A DNA stretch of 64,000 nucleotides from positions 1 through 64,000 of the forward strand of contig CAJUNR010000019.1 in NCBI GenBank assembly GCA_910587765.1, in the 5' to 3' direction. How positions within the stretch are numbered: the stretch's first letter is position 1; every line of letters begins with the position of its first letter. Of this stretch, positions 51,486 to 59,706 are shown one piece after another. Position numbers and translations under genes: made by a program. The notes under the pieces are model-generated. The model did not search any database. It worked only from the letters and a program-made list of their open reading frames with translations, and was not told the DNA's origin. The stretch comes from an uncultured Lachnospiraceae bacterium (GTDB taxonomy: Bacteria > Bacillota > Clostridia > Lachnospirales > Lachnospiraceae).

Positions 51486-52502
51486 TCAGATATGGACGGG
51501 CAGAGCCGTGGACTCCCTTACCACCAGTTCCGTCTCCAGCAGAATATGTTTTTCCTCGACCGAAGGGTTCCTGATCTTTTCTATGAGCAGCTCACAAGAC
51601 TGGAAACCGATCTGAAAGGCGGGCTGGTCGATGGTGGTAATGGCAGGAGTGGCCATGGTGGCGAGATCAATGTTGTCAAAGCCGATCACAGACAAATCCT
51701 CGGGGACGCGGATTCCCAGTTTGGACGCGGCTTTGATGACGCTGATCGCATACAGGTCTGAAACGGCGAAAATCGCGTCCGGCCGGTCGGGCTGGCTGAG
51801 GATATACAGGGCGTTGGAAATGGCAAGGCTGTATTCCACGGTGGAAATATGTGCAATCCAGGAAGGGTTGGAGGTCAGGTTTGCCTCCTCGAGAGCTTCA
51901 AGATATCCTCGTTCCCGTTCGCGGGCGTAGTGAAAGGAGAGATTGGAATTGACCAGCCCGATTCTGCGGCATCCGATGGAAATCAGGTAGTTGACGGCTT
52001 TCTTCGCAGCCGCACGGTTGTCTATGCTGACGTAAGGGGTGCAGTTTCCCTCCACATGTTCCGAACACATAACGACAGGAAAGCGGGGAAGCAGATCGTT
52101 TAACAGCTCGGCATTAGGGACGCTGGCAAGGATAATAATACCTGCTATGGGAGTGGAGCGGAGGATATTGGTGTAATCATCGGCATCGGTATAATAATCT
52201 CTTGACTGCAGGATCAGGATGTTATATCCGTGCGTGCGGGCCGAGCTTTGAATTCCTTCGATCACAGGAGCGTTAAAGGGGTTGTTGAATTCCGGAACGC
52301 ACAGAAGAATGATTCGGCTGGCGGTATTGGATATCATGGAAGAGGATCTGGGCTGAAAGTTCAGTTCCTCCATGGCTCTTAATATACGGTCCCTTGTTTT
52401 GGGATTTACTTTATCTTTATTATTCAGTACTCTGGATACAGTTGCGATGGATACATTTGCCAGATCGGCGATTTGCTGAATCGTTATTTTGTGTGATTTC
52501 AT
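51486..52502 (-). CDS. LacI-family repressor of the glycoside locus
   Basis: 338 residues from ATG 52502 (GAGGGT upstream). Helix-turn-helix ITIQQIADLANVSIATVSRV with hinge NNKDKVNPKTRDRI, then an effector domain (IILLCVPEFNNPFNAPVIEG, DAIFAVSDLYAISVIKAA, LSVIGFDNIDLATMATPAIT). Divergent from the 52787-63213 gene cluster, with a perfect 17-bp palindrome in between. Confidence 0.87.
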   Translation of the reverse strand: MKSHKITIQQIADLANVSIATVSRVLNNKDKVNPKTRDRILRAMEELNFQPRSSSMISNTASRIILLCVPEFNNPFNAPVIEGIQSSARTHGYNILILQSRDYYTDADDYTNILRSTPIAGIIILASVPNAELLNDLLPRFPVVMCSEHVEGNCTPYVSIDNRAAAKKAVNYLISIGCRRIGLVNSNLSFHYARERERGYLEALEEANLTSNPSWIAHISTVEYSLAISNALYILSQPDRPDAIFAVSDLYAISVIKAASKLGIRVPEDLSVIGFDNIDLATMATPAITTIDQPAFQIGFQSCELLIEKIRNPSVEEKHILLETELVVRESTALPVHI

Positions 52503-52585
52503 TCTTAACCCTCTGCAGTAAAATTTCTCTGGAACAATGCTATTATAAAGGAAAAAATATTTCATGTAAAGGAAATGTTTGATTC

Positions 52586-52767
52586 ATGTAAAAATTTTAC
52601 ATATCTTACATCTGCGATTTTGGCGTTTTGCAAAAAAGACAGTCAAAATTCATAAACTTTGACTTGCAAAATGGTTTTATAATAAAAATATGCACAAAAC
52701 AGAATTGACAAATAGAAAAAAGTATGATATCTTACACTTATAAAATGTAAAAAACAATATATTTACA
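52586..52767. promoter_or_regulatory. Operator palindrome and promoter of the glycoside locus
   Basis: ATGTAAAAATTTTACAT (52586-52602) is a perfect palindrome around a central A. TTGACA (52705-52710), N17, TATCTT (52728-52733) is a good promoter for the rightward genes, and TGTAAA (52746-52751) / TTTACA (52762-52767) follows it as a second dyad. Both are candidate LacI-family sites. Confidence 0.65.
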
Positions 52768-52786
52768 GTAAAAATGAGGTATAAAA

Positions 52787-53935
52787 ATGAAAAAAATACG
52801 CGCGGCAGTCATCGGACTGGGGTTTATAGGAAGACAGCACGTTGAGGCGGTCCGCAGGATCCCGGGCGCTGAGGTGGTGGCGGTCATCGGCAGAAACCGG
52901 GAGCGCATCGCCGCTCTGGCGGAAGAACTGGATGTACCTTACAGTTTTACCAGTCTGGAGGAGATGCTGGGACAGATAGAGGTGGATGTGATCCATAACT
53001 GCACTCCGACCGTCTCCCATTATGAGATCAACAAAAAGGCGCTGGAGAACGGAATCCATGTATATTCGGAGAAGCCGCTGACGCTTGATTCGGCTTCCGC
53101 TTACAAACTGACGGAGCTGGCGCGGGAAAAGGGTCTTGCGACAGGGACGAATTTTATTTTCCGCAACAGCGCCATGGTGCAGGAGATGCAGGAACGGGTG
53201 GCGAACGGAAGCATCGGTCGCGTACTGACGGTTCAGGGAGAGTATCTTCAGGACTGGATGCTGTACGACACGGATTATGACTGGCGGCTGGAGCCCGCGG
53301 TGGGCGGACCTTCCCGGGCGGTCGCGGATATCGGATCTCATTGTATGGACGCGGTGCAGTATATCTGCGGAAGCAGAATCCGCCGGCTGTGCTGCCGGAT
53401 GATCGTCGCTCACCCGGTCCGTAAAAAAGTGGAGAAGAACAGTACGTTCTCCGTGGAGAAGGGAAAGGTGCTCGGTGAAATCGAGGTGACGAATGAGGAT
53501 GCGGCGTTCATCATGGCCGAGATGGAGAACGGAACGCAGGCCATCCTCCACATCTCCCAGATACTGGCAGGTAAGAAAAATGCGTTGCGTGTTATAATTG
53601 GAGGCAGCAAAGCGGCGCTGACCTGGGATCAGGAGCAGCCGGACCGACTGCATATCGGCAACCGGGATACCGGCAACGAAGAGATCTATGTGGGGGAACA
53701 GTATATGACCGGACACGCCAGAGCCTATGCGTCTTTGCCGAACGGGCATCCGGTGGCATGGTCCGAAGCGATGAAAAACGGCGTAGAACACTTTTACCGC
53801 ACCATCCGCGAGGGAACGCAGGCGGAGGAGGACAAGGAATACGCTACGTTTGCGGACGCGGCTTATATTATGAAACTGATTGAAGCCTGCCTGGAGAGCG
53901 ACCGGACGGGAGAGTGGGTTACGGTGGAACCGTAA
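52787..53935 (+). CDS. Gfo/Idh/MocA oxidoreductase 1
   Basis: 382 residues. N-terminal Rossmann fold AAVIGLGFIGRQHVEAVRR with NAD(P) binding, the family EKP motif (HVYSEKPLTLD) with its conserved Lys, and a C-terminal beta domain with GGPSRAVADIGSHCMDAVQY containing Asp and His of the active site. In C-glycoside and 3-keto-glycoside pathways such enzymes oxidise the glucose C3 hydroxyl. First gene of the locus. A role as the 3-oxidase is inference from the deglycosidase downstream. Confidence 0.8.
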   Translation: MKKIRAAVIGLGFIGRQHVEAVRRIPGAEVVAVIGRNRERIAALAEELDVPYSFTSLEEMLGQIEVDVIHNCTPTVSHYEINKKALENGIHVYSEKPLTLDSASAYKLTELAREKGLATGTNFIFRNSAMVQEMQERVANGSIGRVLTVQGEYLQDWMLYDTDYDWRLEPAVGGPSRAVADIGSHCMDAVQYICGSRIRRLCCRMIVAHPVRKKVEKNSTFSVEKGKVLGEIEVTNEDAAFIMAEMENGTQAILHISQILAGKKNALRVIIGGSKAALTWDQEQPDRLHIGNRDTGNEEIYVGEQYMTGHARAYASLPNGHPVAWSEAMKNGVEHFYRTIREGTQAEEDKEYATFADAAYIMKLIEACLESDRTGEWVTVEP

Positions 53936-53947
53936 ACGGAGGAAGAT

Positions 53948-54526
53948 ATGAAAGTACTGGCTGTTAATTCCAGTCCGAGGAAAGACGGAAATACGGCGAT
54001 TGCGCTCGGCATTGTATTGGAGGAACTGGATAAGGAAGGAATTGAAACAGAGCTGATTCATCTGAAAGCCAATCATATGCGGGGCTGCATCGGCTGCTGG
54101 AAATGCAAAGAGACAAGGGAGTGCGTGTTTACGGACGACGGGTTCCCGGAAATCTATCACCGCATGCAGGAGGCGGACGGGATCCTGCTGGGGGCGCCGG
54201 TTTATCAGGCCGGAATGCCGGCCGTCCTGAAGGCGCTGCTGGAGCGGGTTTCCTCCGCTGCCGGCAGGGACAAGGTGATGTTTGCCCATAAGCTTGGGGC
54301 CGCGGTGGCGGTAGTGCGCAGAGGAGGTCCGGTCGCCACGCTGGACGCGATCAACCATTTCTTCCTGAACAAGAACATGTTCGTGGCGGGCTCCAATTAC
54401 TGGAGTTTTATGATGGGAGACGAGAAGGGAGAAGTGCTGGAAGACCGGGAAGGCGTCGTCATTATGCAGACGCTTGGAAAAAACATGGCATGGTTTCTGA
54501 AACATGTTCATGCAGAAGAACATTGA
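53948..54526 (+). CDS. Flavodoxin-fold NAD(P)H-dependent reductase
   Basis: 192 residues. VLAVNSSPRKDGNTAIALGI is the FMN-phosphate loop of the NADPH-dependent FMN reductase/iron-sulfur flavoprotein group. A GCIGCWKCKETRECVF cluster near residue 40-55 could hold an iron-sulfur centre or disulfide. LGAPVYQAGMPAVLKALLER is the second flavin loop. Could reduce the aglycone or recycle a cofactor; 12 bp after the dehydrogenase gene. Confidence 0.75.
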   Translation: MKVLAVNSSPRKDGNTAIALGIVLEELDKEGIETELIHLKANHMRGCIGCWKCKETRECVFTDDGFPEIYHRMQEADGILLGAPVYQAGMPAVLKALLERVSSAAGRDKVMFAHKLGAAVAVVRRGGPVATLDAINHFFLNKNMFVAGSNYWSFMMGDEKGEVLEDREGVVIMQTLGKNMAWFLKHVHAEEH

Positions 54527-54589
54527 TACGAAATCGGCAGCGATTTTTGTATAAAGACAAACCATATTATATGTATGAAGGAGGTTACT

Positions 54590-55753
54590 ATGAAAAACAA
54601 TATTTTGAGAAAAGCTCTGGCAATGGGACTTGCGGCGATGTTACTGGCAGGTTGCGGCGGCTCGGACGGCGGACAGACGGATGCACCGGATACGACCGGT
54701 ACGCCGGATTCTGCTCCGGCGGCGGAGGAAAACACAGAAGGCGGCGGGGAAGACAGTGCGGAAGCGAATTATCTGGACAGCGAACCGCTGAGAATAGCAA
54801 CCATGCCTCATCAGATGGGGATTACTCTCTACTATGCGGATAAGATGGGATTGTTTGAGCAGGCGGGGATCAATGTGGAGATGTCCATGTTTGTAGGCGG
54901 CGCGGCGATTAATGAAGCGATCGGCGCAGGCGAACTGGACGGAGCAATCAGCGGACTTGCTTCCGTGTATGCGCTTTCCAACGGTCTGGTCAAGATGGTG
55001 GGAGAAGTGGATACGGCAGGTACGGACTGCCTGATGATCCGGGCTGACAGTCCGATTGCCGCTGAAAAAGGAAACATCGAAGGGAAACCGGAGATGTACG
55101 GTTCTGCGGAAGTGCTCAAGGGACAGGATTTGATCTGCCAGGTCGGACAGGCGAATCAGTTCTATTTTACAAAATATCTCTCTCAGTTCGGACTGACGGA
55201 GAACGATATCAATTTTGTAAATATGGAAGACGCGGCGGGTGCGCAGGCGTTCATGTCCGGCGAAGGAGATATGATCGGCACCAAGATGCCTTATATGTAT
55301 GAGATGCTCAAAGACGGCGGATACATTATTGCAGCCAGCGTAGGCGACGCGACCGATATCCTGATCAAAGACTGCGTGATCTTCACCCCGGAAATTCTGG
55401 AGACGAGAAGAGAGGAAGTCAAGATTTTCCTGAGCGTAATTTACGATATCAACGAGCAGTTTAAGGCGGATGAAGCGCTGCGGGCGCAGACGATCAATGA
55501 TTTCTTCGCCGAGAACGGCAAAGAGGTGGTCGACGAGCAGGTTGCGTATGAGATGGAGCACTGTATGCTGTTTACAAAAGAAACTCTGTGTACGGACGAT
55601 TACTTTATGGGAGACGGCATGCAGAGCGTGGCGGACTTCTACGGAACGACGGGAGCGATTGATCCGGACCGCGTAGACAACGTATATAAGAATTATGATT
55701 CCTCTCTGCTTTCCGAGGTGTTGGGCGGAGAAGTGAAGGCATTCAGTAAATAA
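54590..55753 (+). CDS. SsuA/TauA-type substrate-binding lipoprotein
   Basis: 387 residues, GAAGGAGGTTACT before ATG 54590. Lipobox AMLLAGC gives lipid Cys about 21, followed by a Gly/Glu-rich linker. The mature fold (PLRIATMPHQMGITLYYADK, FEQAGINVEMSMF, GAGELDGAISGLASVY) is that of nitrate/sulfonate/taurine or aromatic-compound binding proteins rather than sugar-binding ones. Heads a full SsuABC-like importer. The ligand could be a glycosylated aromatic, an inference from the neighbours. Confidence 0.85.
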   Translation: MKNNILRKALAMGLAAMLLAGCGGSDGGQTDAPDTTGTPDSAPAAEENTEGGGEDSAEANYLDSEPLRIATMPHQMGITLYYADKMGLFEQAGINVEMSMFVGGAAINEAIGAGELDGAISGLASVYALSNGLVKMVGEVDTAGTDCLMIRADSPIAAEKGNIEGKPEMYGSAEVLKGQDLICQVGQANQFYFTKYLSQFGLTENDINFVNMEDAAGAQAFMSGEGDMIGTKMPYMYEMLKDGGYIIAASVGDATDILIKDCVIFTPEILETRREEVKIFLSVIYDINEQFKADEALRAQTINDFFAENGKEVVDEQVAYEMEHCMLFTKETLCTDDYFMGDGMQSVADFYGTTGAIDPDRVDNVYKNYDSSLLSEVLGGEVKAFSK

Positions 55754-55827
55754 GTCGGAAAGGCGAGGATACGCGGAGCAGGGACGTAAGACCCGGCTTC
55801 GCGGTTCTCCCGCAGATGGAGGAGCGT

Positions 55828-56616
55828 ATGGAAAAAAACAGTGACGCAAAGTTTAAGATTATCTCCTGTTGTTCTGTGATCGGGTTTATTGCCATCTGGT
55901 ATCTGTGTACAGATATTCTGCAGCTGACAACAGATATAACGCTGCCGGGACCGGTTACGGTTCTGCGGACGTTCATCAGCAAATTTACAAATAAATCCCC
56001 TGACGGCGGAACGCTGCTCCAGCATATGTGGTCCAGCCTGCGGGTGGCTCTGAGCGGTTATGCCATGGGCATTGTCGTGGGGGTTCCGCTGGGGATTCTG
56101 ATGGCGTGGTATCGTCCGGTGGATCTCCTCGCGAGACCGATCTTCGATTTTGTCAAGGCGATTCCGGGACTTGCGTGGGCGCCTCTTCTGATCATCCTCC
56201 TTGGAATCGGCTTCATGTCGAAGGCGGTTACGATCTTTGTGGCGGCGCTGACGCCCTGTGTGCTGAACGCGTACGCGGGCGTCAAACAGACGAGGGAAGT
56301 ACATATGTGGGTGGCGAGAACGTTCGGCGCCACCAGGCGGCAGATGCTCTTCAAAGTGGCGATTCCCACGGCTCTTCCGCATATCATGACCGGAATCCGT
56401 GTGGCGCTCGGAAGCGCCTGGATGTCCATCGTGGCGGCGGAACTGATCGCTTCTTCCAGCGGTCTTGGGTATATGATTCAGCAGTGCCGGGGAATCTATC
56501 GGCCGGACGTGATTATCGTTGGTATGCTGATGATCGGATTTATCGGGTCGGTTCTGACCTGGGTGATCGGAGTCGTAGAACGGGCAATCGTAAAGGGGCA
56601 GACACATGACGCGTAA
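55828..56616 (+). CDS. ABC importer permease 1 (SsuC-like)
   Basis: 262 residues from ATG 55828 (GGAGGAGC upstream; ATG 55816 is less well placed). Six membrane segments with the permease loop (EVHMWVARTFGATRRQMLFK) and IPGLAWAPLLIILLGIGFMSK. Overlaps the next permease gene by 11 bases. Confidence 0.88.
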   Translation: MEKNSDAKFKIISCCSVIGFIAIWYLCTDILQLTTDITLPGPVTVLRTFISKFTNKSPDGGTLLQHMWSSLRVALSGYAMGIVVGVPLGILMAWYRPVDLLARPIFDFVKAIPGLAWAPLLIILLGIGFMSKAVTIFVAALTPCVLNAYAGVKQTREVHMWVARTFGATRRQMLFKVAIPTALPHIMTGIRVALGSAWMSIVAAELIASSSGLGYMIQQCRGIYRPDVIIVGMLMIGFIGSVLTWVIGVVERAIVKGQTHDA

Positions 56617-57397
56617 GATAATGAAAAATGAGTGGGTATTAAAGATTGGTTCGACAGTAATCGCGCTTACAGCGTTCTGCCTGCTGTGGCAGGCGGTGGT
56701 ATCGTTTACCAGCATGGGCGATTTCCTGCCGGGACCGTTCACAACATTTGCGGAATTTTTCCGCCGTTTTGTAAAACCGTACGGCAAAGTGGTCCTCCCG
56801 ATGCATATGTGGTCCAGCCTGCGCAGGATTCTGATCGGTTATACGGTTGCGTCCGCGGTGGCGATTGTGCTCGGTATCGTGATGGGGACCTACCGGGTTG
56901 CGGACGCCATTGTGATGCCGCTTTTTAATATCATCCGTCCGATTCCTCCGGTGGCGTGGATTCCTCTGGCGATCCTGTGGTTTGGCATCGGCGACGCATC
57001 CAAGTATTTTCTGGTCTTTCTGGCCACCTTCCTCTCGGTACTGCAGAACGCGTACGCGGGGGCGAAGTCGGCGGATCCGGTGCTGGTGGGCGCGGCGAGG
57101 ATGCTGGGCGCGAACGACGGGTTTATTTTCCGCACGATCACGCTGCCGTGCGCGGTACCGTATATCTTTTCGGGACTGCAGAACGGACTGACGGCCGCCT
57201 GGGGACAGGTGGTGGCGTCGGAGATGATCCGTTCTTCCGCAGGAGTGGGATGGATTATTATCCGCGGCATGGATAACAACGATATCCTGCAGGAGCTGGT
57301 CGGTATTCTGACGATCGGTATTATCGGATTTATTCTGGCGGCATCGATGAGAGGAGTGGAGGCGAAATTATGCAGATGGACAACACGGGGAAAATAG
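56606..57397 (+). CDS. ABC importer permease 2 (SsuC-like)
   Basis: 263 residues, six membrane segments, loop VLVGAARMLGANDGFIFRTI and IRPIPPVAWIPLAILWFGIG. Homologous to permease 1 but clearly diverged; together they form a heterodimeric channel, whereas SsuC-type systems normally have a single homodimeric permease. Overlaps the ATPase gene by 28 bases. Confidence 0.88.
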   Translation: MTRKIMKNEWVLKIGSTVIALTAFCLLWQAVVSFTSMGDFLPGPFTTFAEFFRRFVKPYGKVVLPMHMWSSLRRILIGYTVASAVAIVLGIVMGTYRVADAIVMPLFNIIRPIPPVAWIPLAILWFGIGDASKYFLVFLATFLSVLQNAYAGAKSADPVLVGAARMLGANDGFIFRTITLPCAVPYIFSGLQNGLTAAWGQVVASEMIRSSAGVGWIIIRGMDNNDILQELVGILTIGIIGFILAASMRGVEAKLCRWTTRGK

Positions 57398-58146
57398 ATG
57401 CGATGATTCGGTGCAGCCATGTGGCGAAGACCTTTCATACGAAGACGACCAGTACGCCTGTGATCCAGAATCTGGAACTTGAGGTCGGGAAGAATGAATT
57501 TATCGTCCTGTTCGGACCAGGTCAGTGCGGAAAGACAACGGTGCTGAACGTTATGGCGGGGCTGGAGACAGCCACCTCGGGAACAGTCACGGTCAACGGA
57601 AAGGAAGTAAACGCTCCGGGGCCGGATCGGGGCTTCGTCTATCAGACGACGGCGCTGTTTCCGTGGTATACGGTCATGCAGAACGTGGAATATGGTCCGC
57701 GGGCCAGAGGAATCAGCAAAAAAGAACGCCGGGAGAAGGCGCAGTATTATATCAACCTGGTAGGTCTGGAAGGATTCGAGGACAAATTTCCCAATCAGTT
57801 ATCCGGCGGAATGCAGCAGCGGGTGGGAATCGCCCGGGCGTACTGCAATGAACCCTCGGTAATCTTTATGGACGAGCCGTTCGGGCATCTGGACGCGCAG
57901 ACACGGTATCTGATGCAGGAGGAGATCATCCGCATCTGGGAGAAAGAAAAGAGGACCGTCGTCTTCGTGACGAATAACATTGAAGAGGCGGTGTATCTGG
58001 CGGACCGGGTGGTGGTGCTGACAAACTGTCCGACCAGTGTGAAGAAAGAATATGTAATTGATCTGCCGAGACCGAGAAATAATACGGACGACAGGTTCCT
58101 GGAGCTGAGAACAGAGATCCAGAGTATTGTGGACAAGACATTATAA
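57370..58146 (+). CDS. ABC importer ATPase 1
   Basis: 258 residues. Walker A FGPGQCGKTT, Q-loop VYQTTALFPWYTV, signature NQLSGGMQQRVGIARAY, Walker B VIFMDEPFGHLD and a switch region VTNNIEEAVYLADRVV in which the usual His is replaced by Asn. All binding motifs are otherwise intact. Pairs with ATPase 2. Confidence 0.9.
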   Translation: MQMDNTGKIDAMIRCSHVAKTFHTKTTSTPVIQNLELEVGKNEFIVLFGPGQCGKTTVLNVMAGLETATSGTVTVNGKEVNAPGPDRGFVYQTTALFPWYTVMQNVEYGPRARGISKKERREKAQYYINLVGLEGFEDKFPNQLSGGMQQRVGIARAYCNEPSVIFMDEPFGHLDAQTRYLMQEEIIRIWEKEKRTVVFVTNNIEEAVYLADRVVVLTNCPTSVKKEYVIDLPRPRNNTDDRFLELRTEIQSIVDKTL

Positions 58147-58158
58147 GGAGGCGCCGGG

Positions 58159-58899
58159 ATGGATGACATTAAAGTAAAGGTAAAGAATCTGACAAAGAGA
58201 TTCGGGGATCTGCTTGTGCTTGACGACATCTCCTTCGATGTGAAAAAGGGGCAGTTTCTGTGCGTGGTAGGGCCTACCGGCTGCGGGAAGACGACGTTTC
58301 TGAATTGTATTACACGACTGTATGAACCGACTTCCGGGGAAATTCTGGTAGACGGAGAACCGGTGGATTTAAGAAAGCACAACGTGTCCTATATTTTTCA
58401 GGAGTATTCCACCATGCCGTGGCTGACGGTGGAGGAAAATGTGGCTTTCGGACTGAGGATTAAGAAAAAGCCGGAGGAGGAAGTAAAGAAAAGCGTAGAT
58501 GAAGTGATTGAGATGGTGGGGCTTCAGAATTTCCGGAAGTATTATCCGAATCAGCTCTCGGCTTCCATGCTTCAGCGGGTGGTGATCGCCCGTGCCTTTG
58601 CCACGAAACCGGACATTCTGCTGATGGACGAGCCGTACGGCCAGCTTGACATAGAACTGCGTTTTAAACTGGAGGACGAGCTGATCGGTCTGTGGGAAAA
58701 GCTTGGAACGACGATCATCTTTATCACGCACAATATCGAGGAGGCGGTCTATATCAGCGAAGACATCCTGATTCTGACCAATAAGCCGACAACGATCAAA
58801 CAGATGATGGTCAATCCTCTGCCGCGGCCGCGAACGGTGACGGAGAAACGGTTTATTGAAGTCCGCGAGCAGGTGACAGAGTTGATTAAGTGGTGGTAG
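58159..58899 (+). CDS. ABC importer ATPase 2, altered signature motif
   Basis: 246 residues. Walker A GPTGCGKTT, Walker B ILLMDEPYGQLD and switch ITHNIEEAVYISED are intact, but the signature reads NQLSASMLQRVVIARAF: the two glycines of LSGG are Ala-Ser. ATPase 1 has LSGG but Asn for the switch His. In a heterodimer one ATP site would therefore combine the good signature of ATPase 1 with the good Walker A/His of ATPase 2, and the other site would be degenerate. Confidence 0.9.
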   Translation: MDDIKVKVKNLTKRFGDLLVLDDISFDVKKGQFLCVVGPTGCGKTTFLNCITRLYEPTSGEILVDGEPVDLRKHNVSYIFQEYSTMPWLTVEENVAFGLRIKKKPEEEVKKSVDEVIEMVGLQNFRKYYPNQLSASMLQRVVIARAFATKPDILLMDEPYGQLDIELRFKLEDELIGLWEKLGTTIIFITHNIEEAVYISEDILILTNKPTTIKQMMVNPLPRPRTVTEKRFIEVREQVTELIKWW

Positions 58900-58918
58900 A
58901 GAGGAGGTACGGAGACGG

Positions 58919-59689
58919 ATGCGCATCAGTCCGTGTATTGATACGCTTTATAAGGGCGCAGAGCTTACGCACGCGCTGCGCGAAATCAAAGAGTGCGGTT
59001 TTCAGGGCTACGAGTTCTGGAGCGCGCACAACTGGGATATGGGCGAGATGGCGGAGCAGAAGGAAGCGTTCGGCCTGCAGCTTGCGAATTTCAACTGCGA
59101 ACCGGCTTCTCTCGCGGACGAGGGACAGAGACTGCTCTTTTTGAAAAATCTGGAGGCTGCGGTTGCTCTGGGGAAACGGCTGGGCGGAAGCCGCATCACC
59201 GTGCTTTCCGGCGACGATACGGGGGAAGCCCGCGGCGCGCAGCATGCGTCGATCGTGGCCGGACTGCGGGAAGCGGCGCCGATGCTGGAGGAAGAAGGCT
59301 TCATGGTCGTTCTGGAAGCCTCCAACCGGAGAGTGAACCGGCCGAATAATTATCTGACGTCGGCGGACGAGGCGTTTGAGATCATCGAAGAAGTGGGAAG
59401 CCCGTCGGTGAGGATGCTCTACGACATCTATCATCAGCAGATTTCAGAAGGAGATCTGCTGGCGAGAATCCTTCCCAATCTGGAGAAAATCGGCCATTTT
59501 CATGCGGCGGGGGTCCCGAACCGCCATGAACTGGATCAATGCGAGATCAATTACCGCTTTCTCCTGCAGAAAATCCGAAGTGCAGGATGCACCTGCTGGG
59601 TCGGACTGGAATATTTCCCGTCCGTGCCTGTGAAGGAGAGTCTGATTCGGACCATGAGGTATTTGGAGCAGGCGGATATGAATAGGTAA
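58919..59689 (+). CDS. TIM-barrel isomerase (hydroxypyruvate isomerase-like)
   Basis: 256 residues of the AP-endonuclease-2 fold. MLYDIYHQQISEGDLLARI, HFHAAGVPNRHELDQCEINY and VGLEYFPS match hydroxypyruvate isomerase-type enzymes, with Glu, Asp, His and Glu metal ligands. In this locus it may isomerise a keto-sugar product of deglycosylation. GAGGAGG precedes the ATG. Confidence 0.75.
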   Translation: MRISPCIDTLYKGAELTHALREIKECGFQGYEFWSAHNWDMGEMAEQKEAFGLQLANFNCEPASLADEGQRLLFLKNLEAAVALGKRLGGSRITVLSGDDTGEARGAQHASIVAGLREAAPMLEEEGFMVVLEASNRRVNRPNNYLTSADEAFEIIEEVGSPSVRMLYDIYHQQISEGDLLARILPNLEKIGHFHAAGVPNRHELDQCEINYRFLLQKIRSAGCTCWVGLEYFPSVPVKESLIRTMRYLEQADMNR

Positions 59690-59706
59690 TCAGGAGGAAA
59701 AGGCAT

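Noticed and set aside
52763..54565. A 600-codon minus-strand frame
   Set aside because: Antisense to the dehydrogenase and flavodoxin-like genes; composition is that of a shadow.
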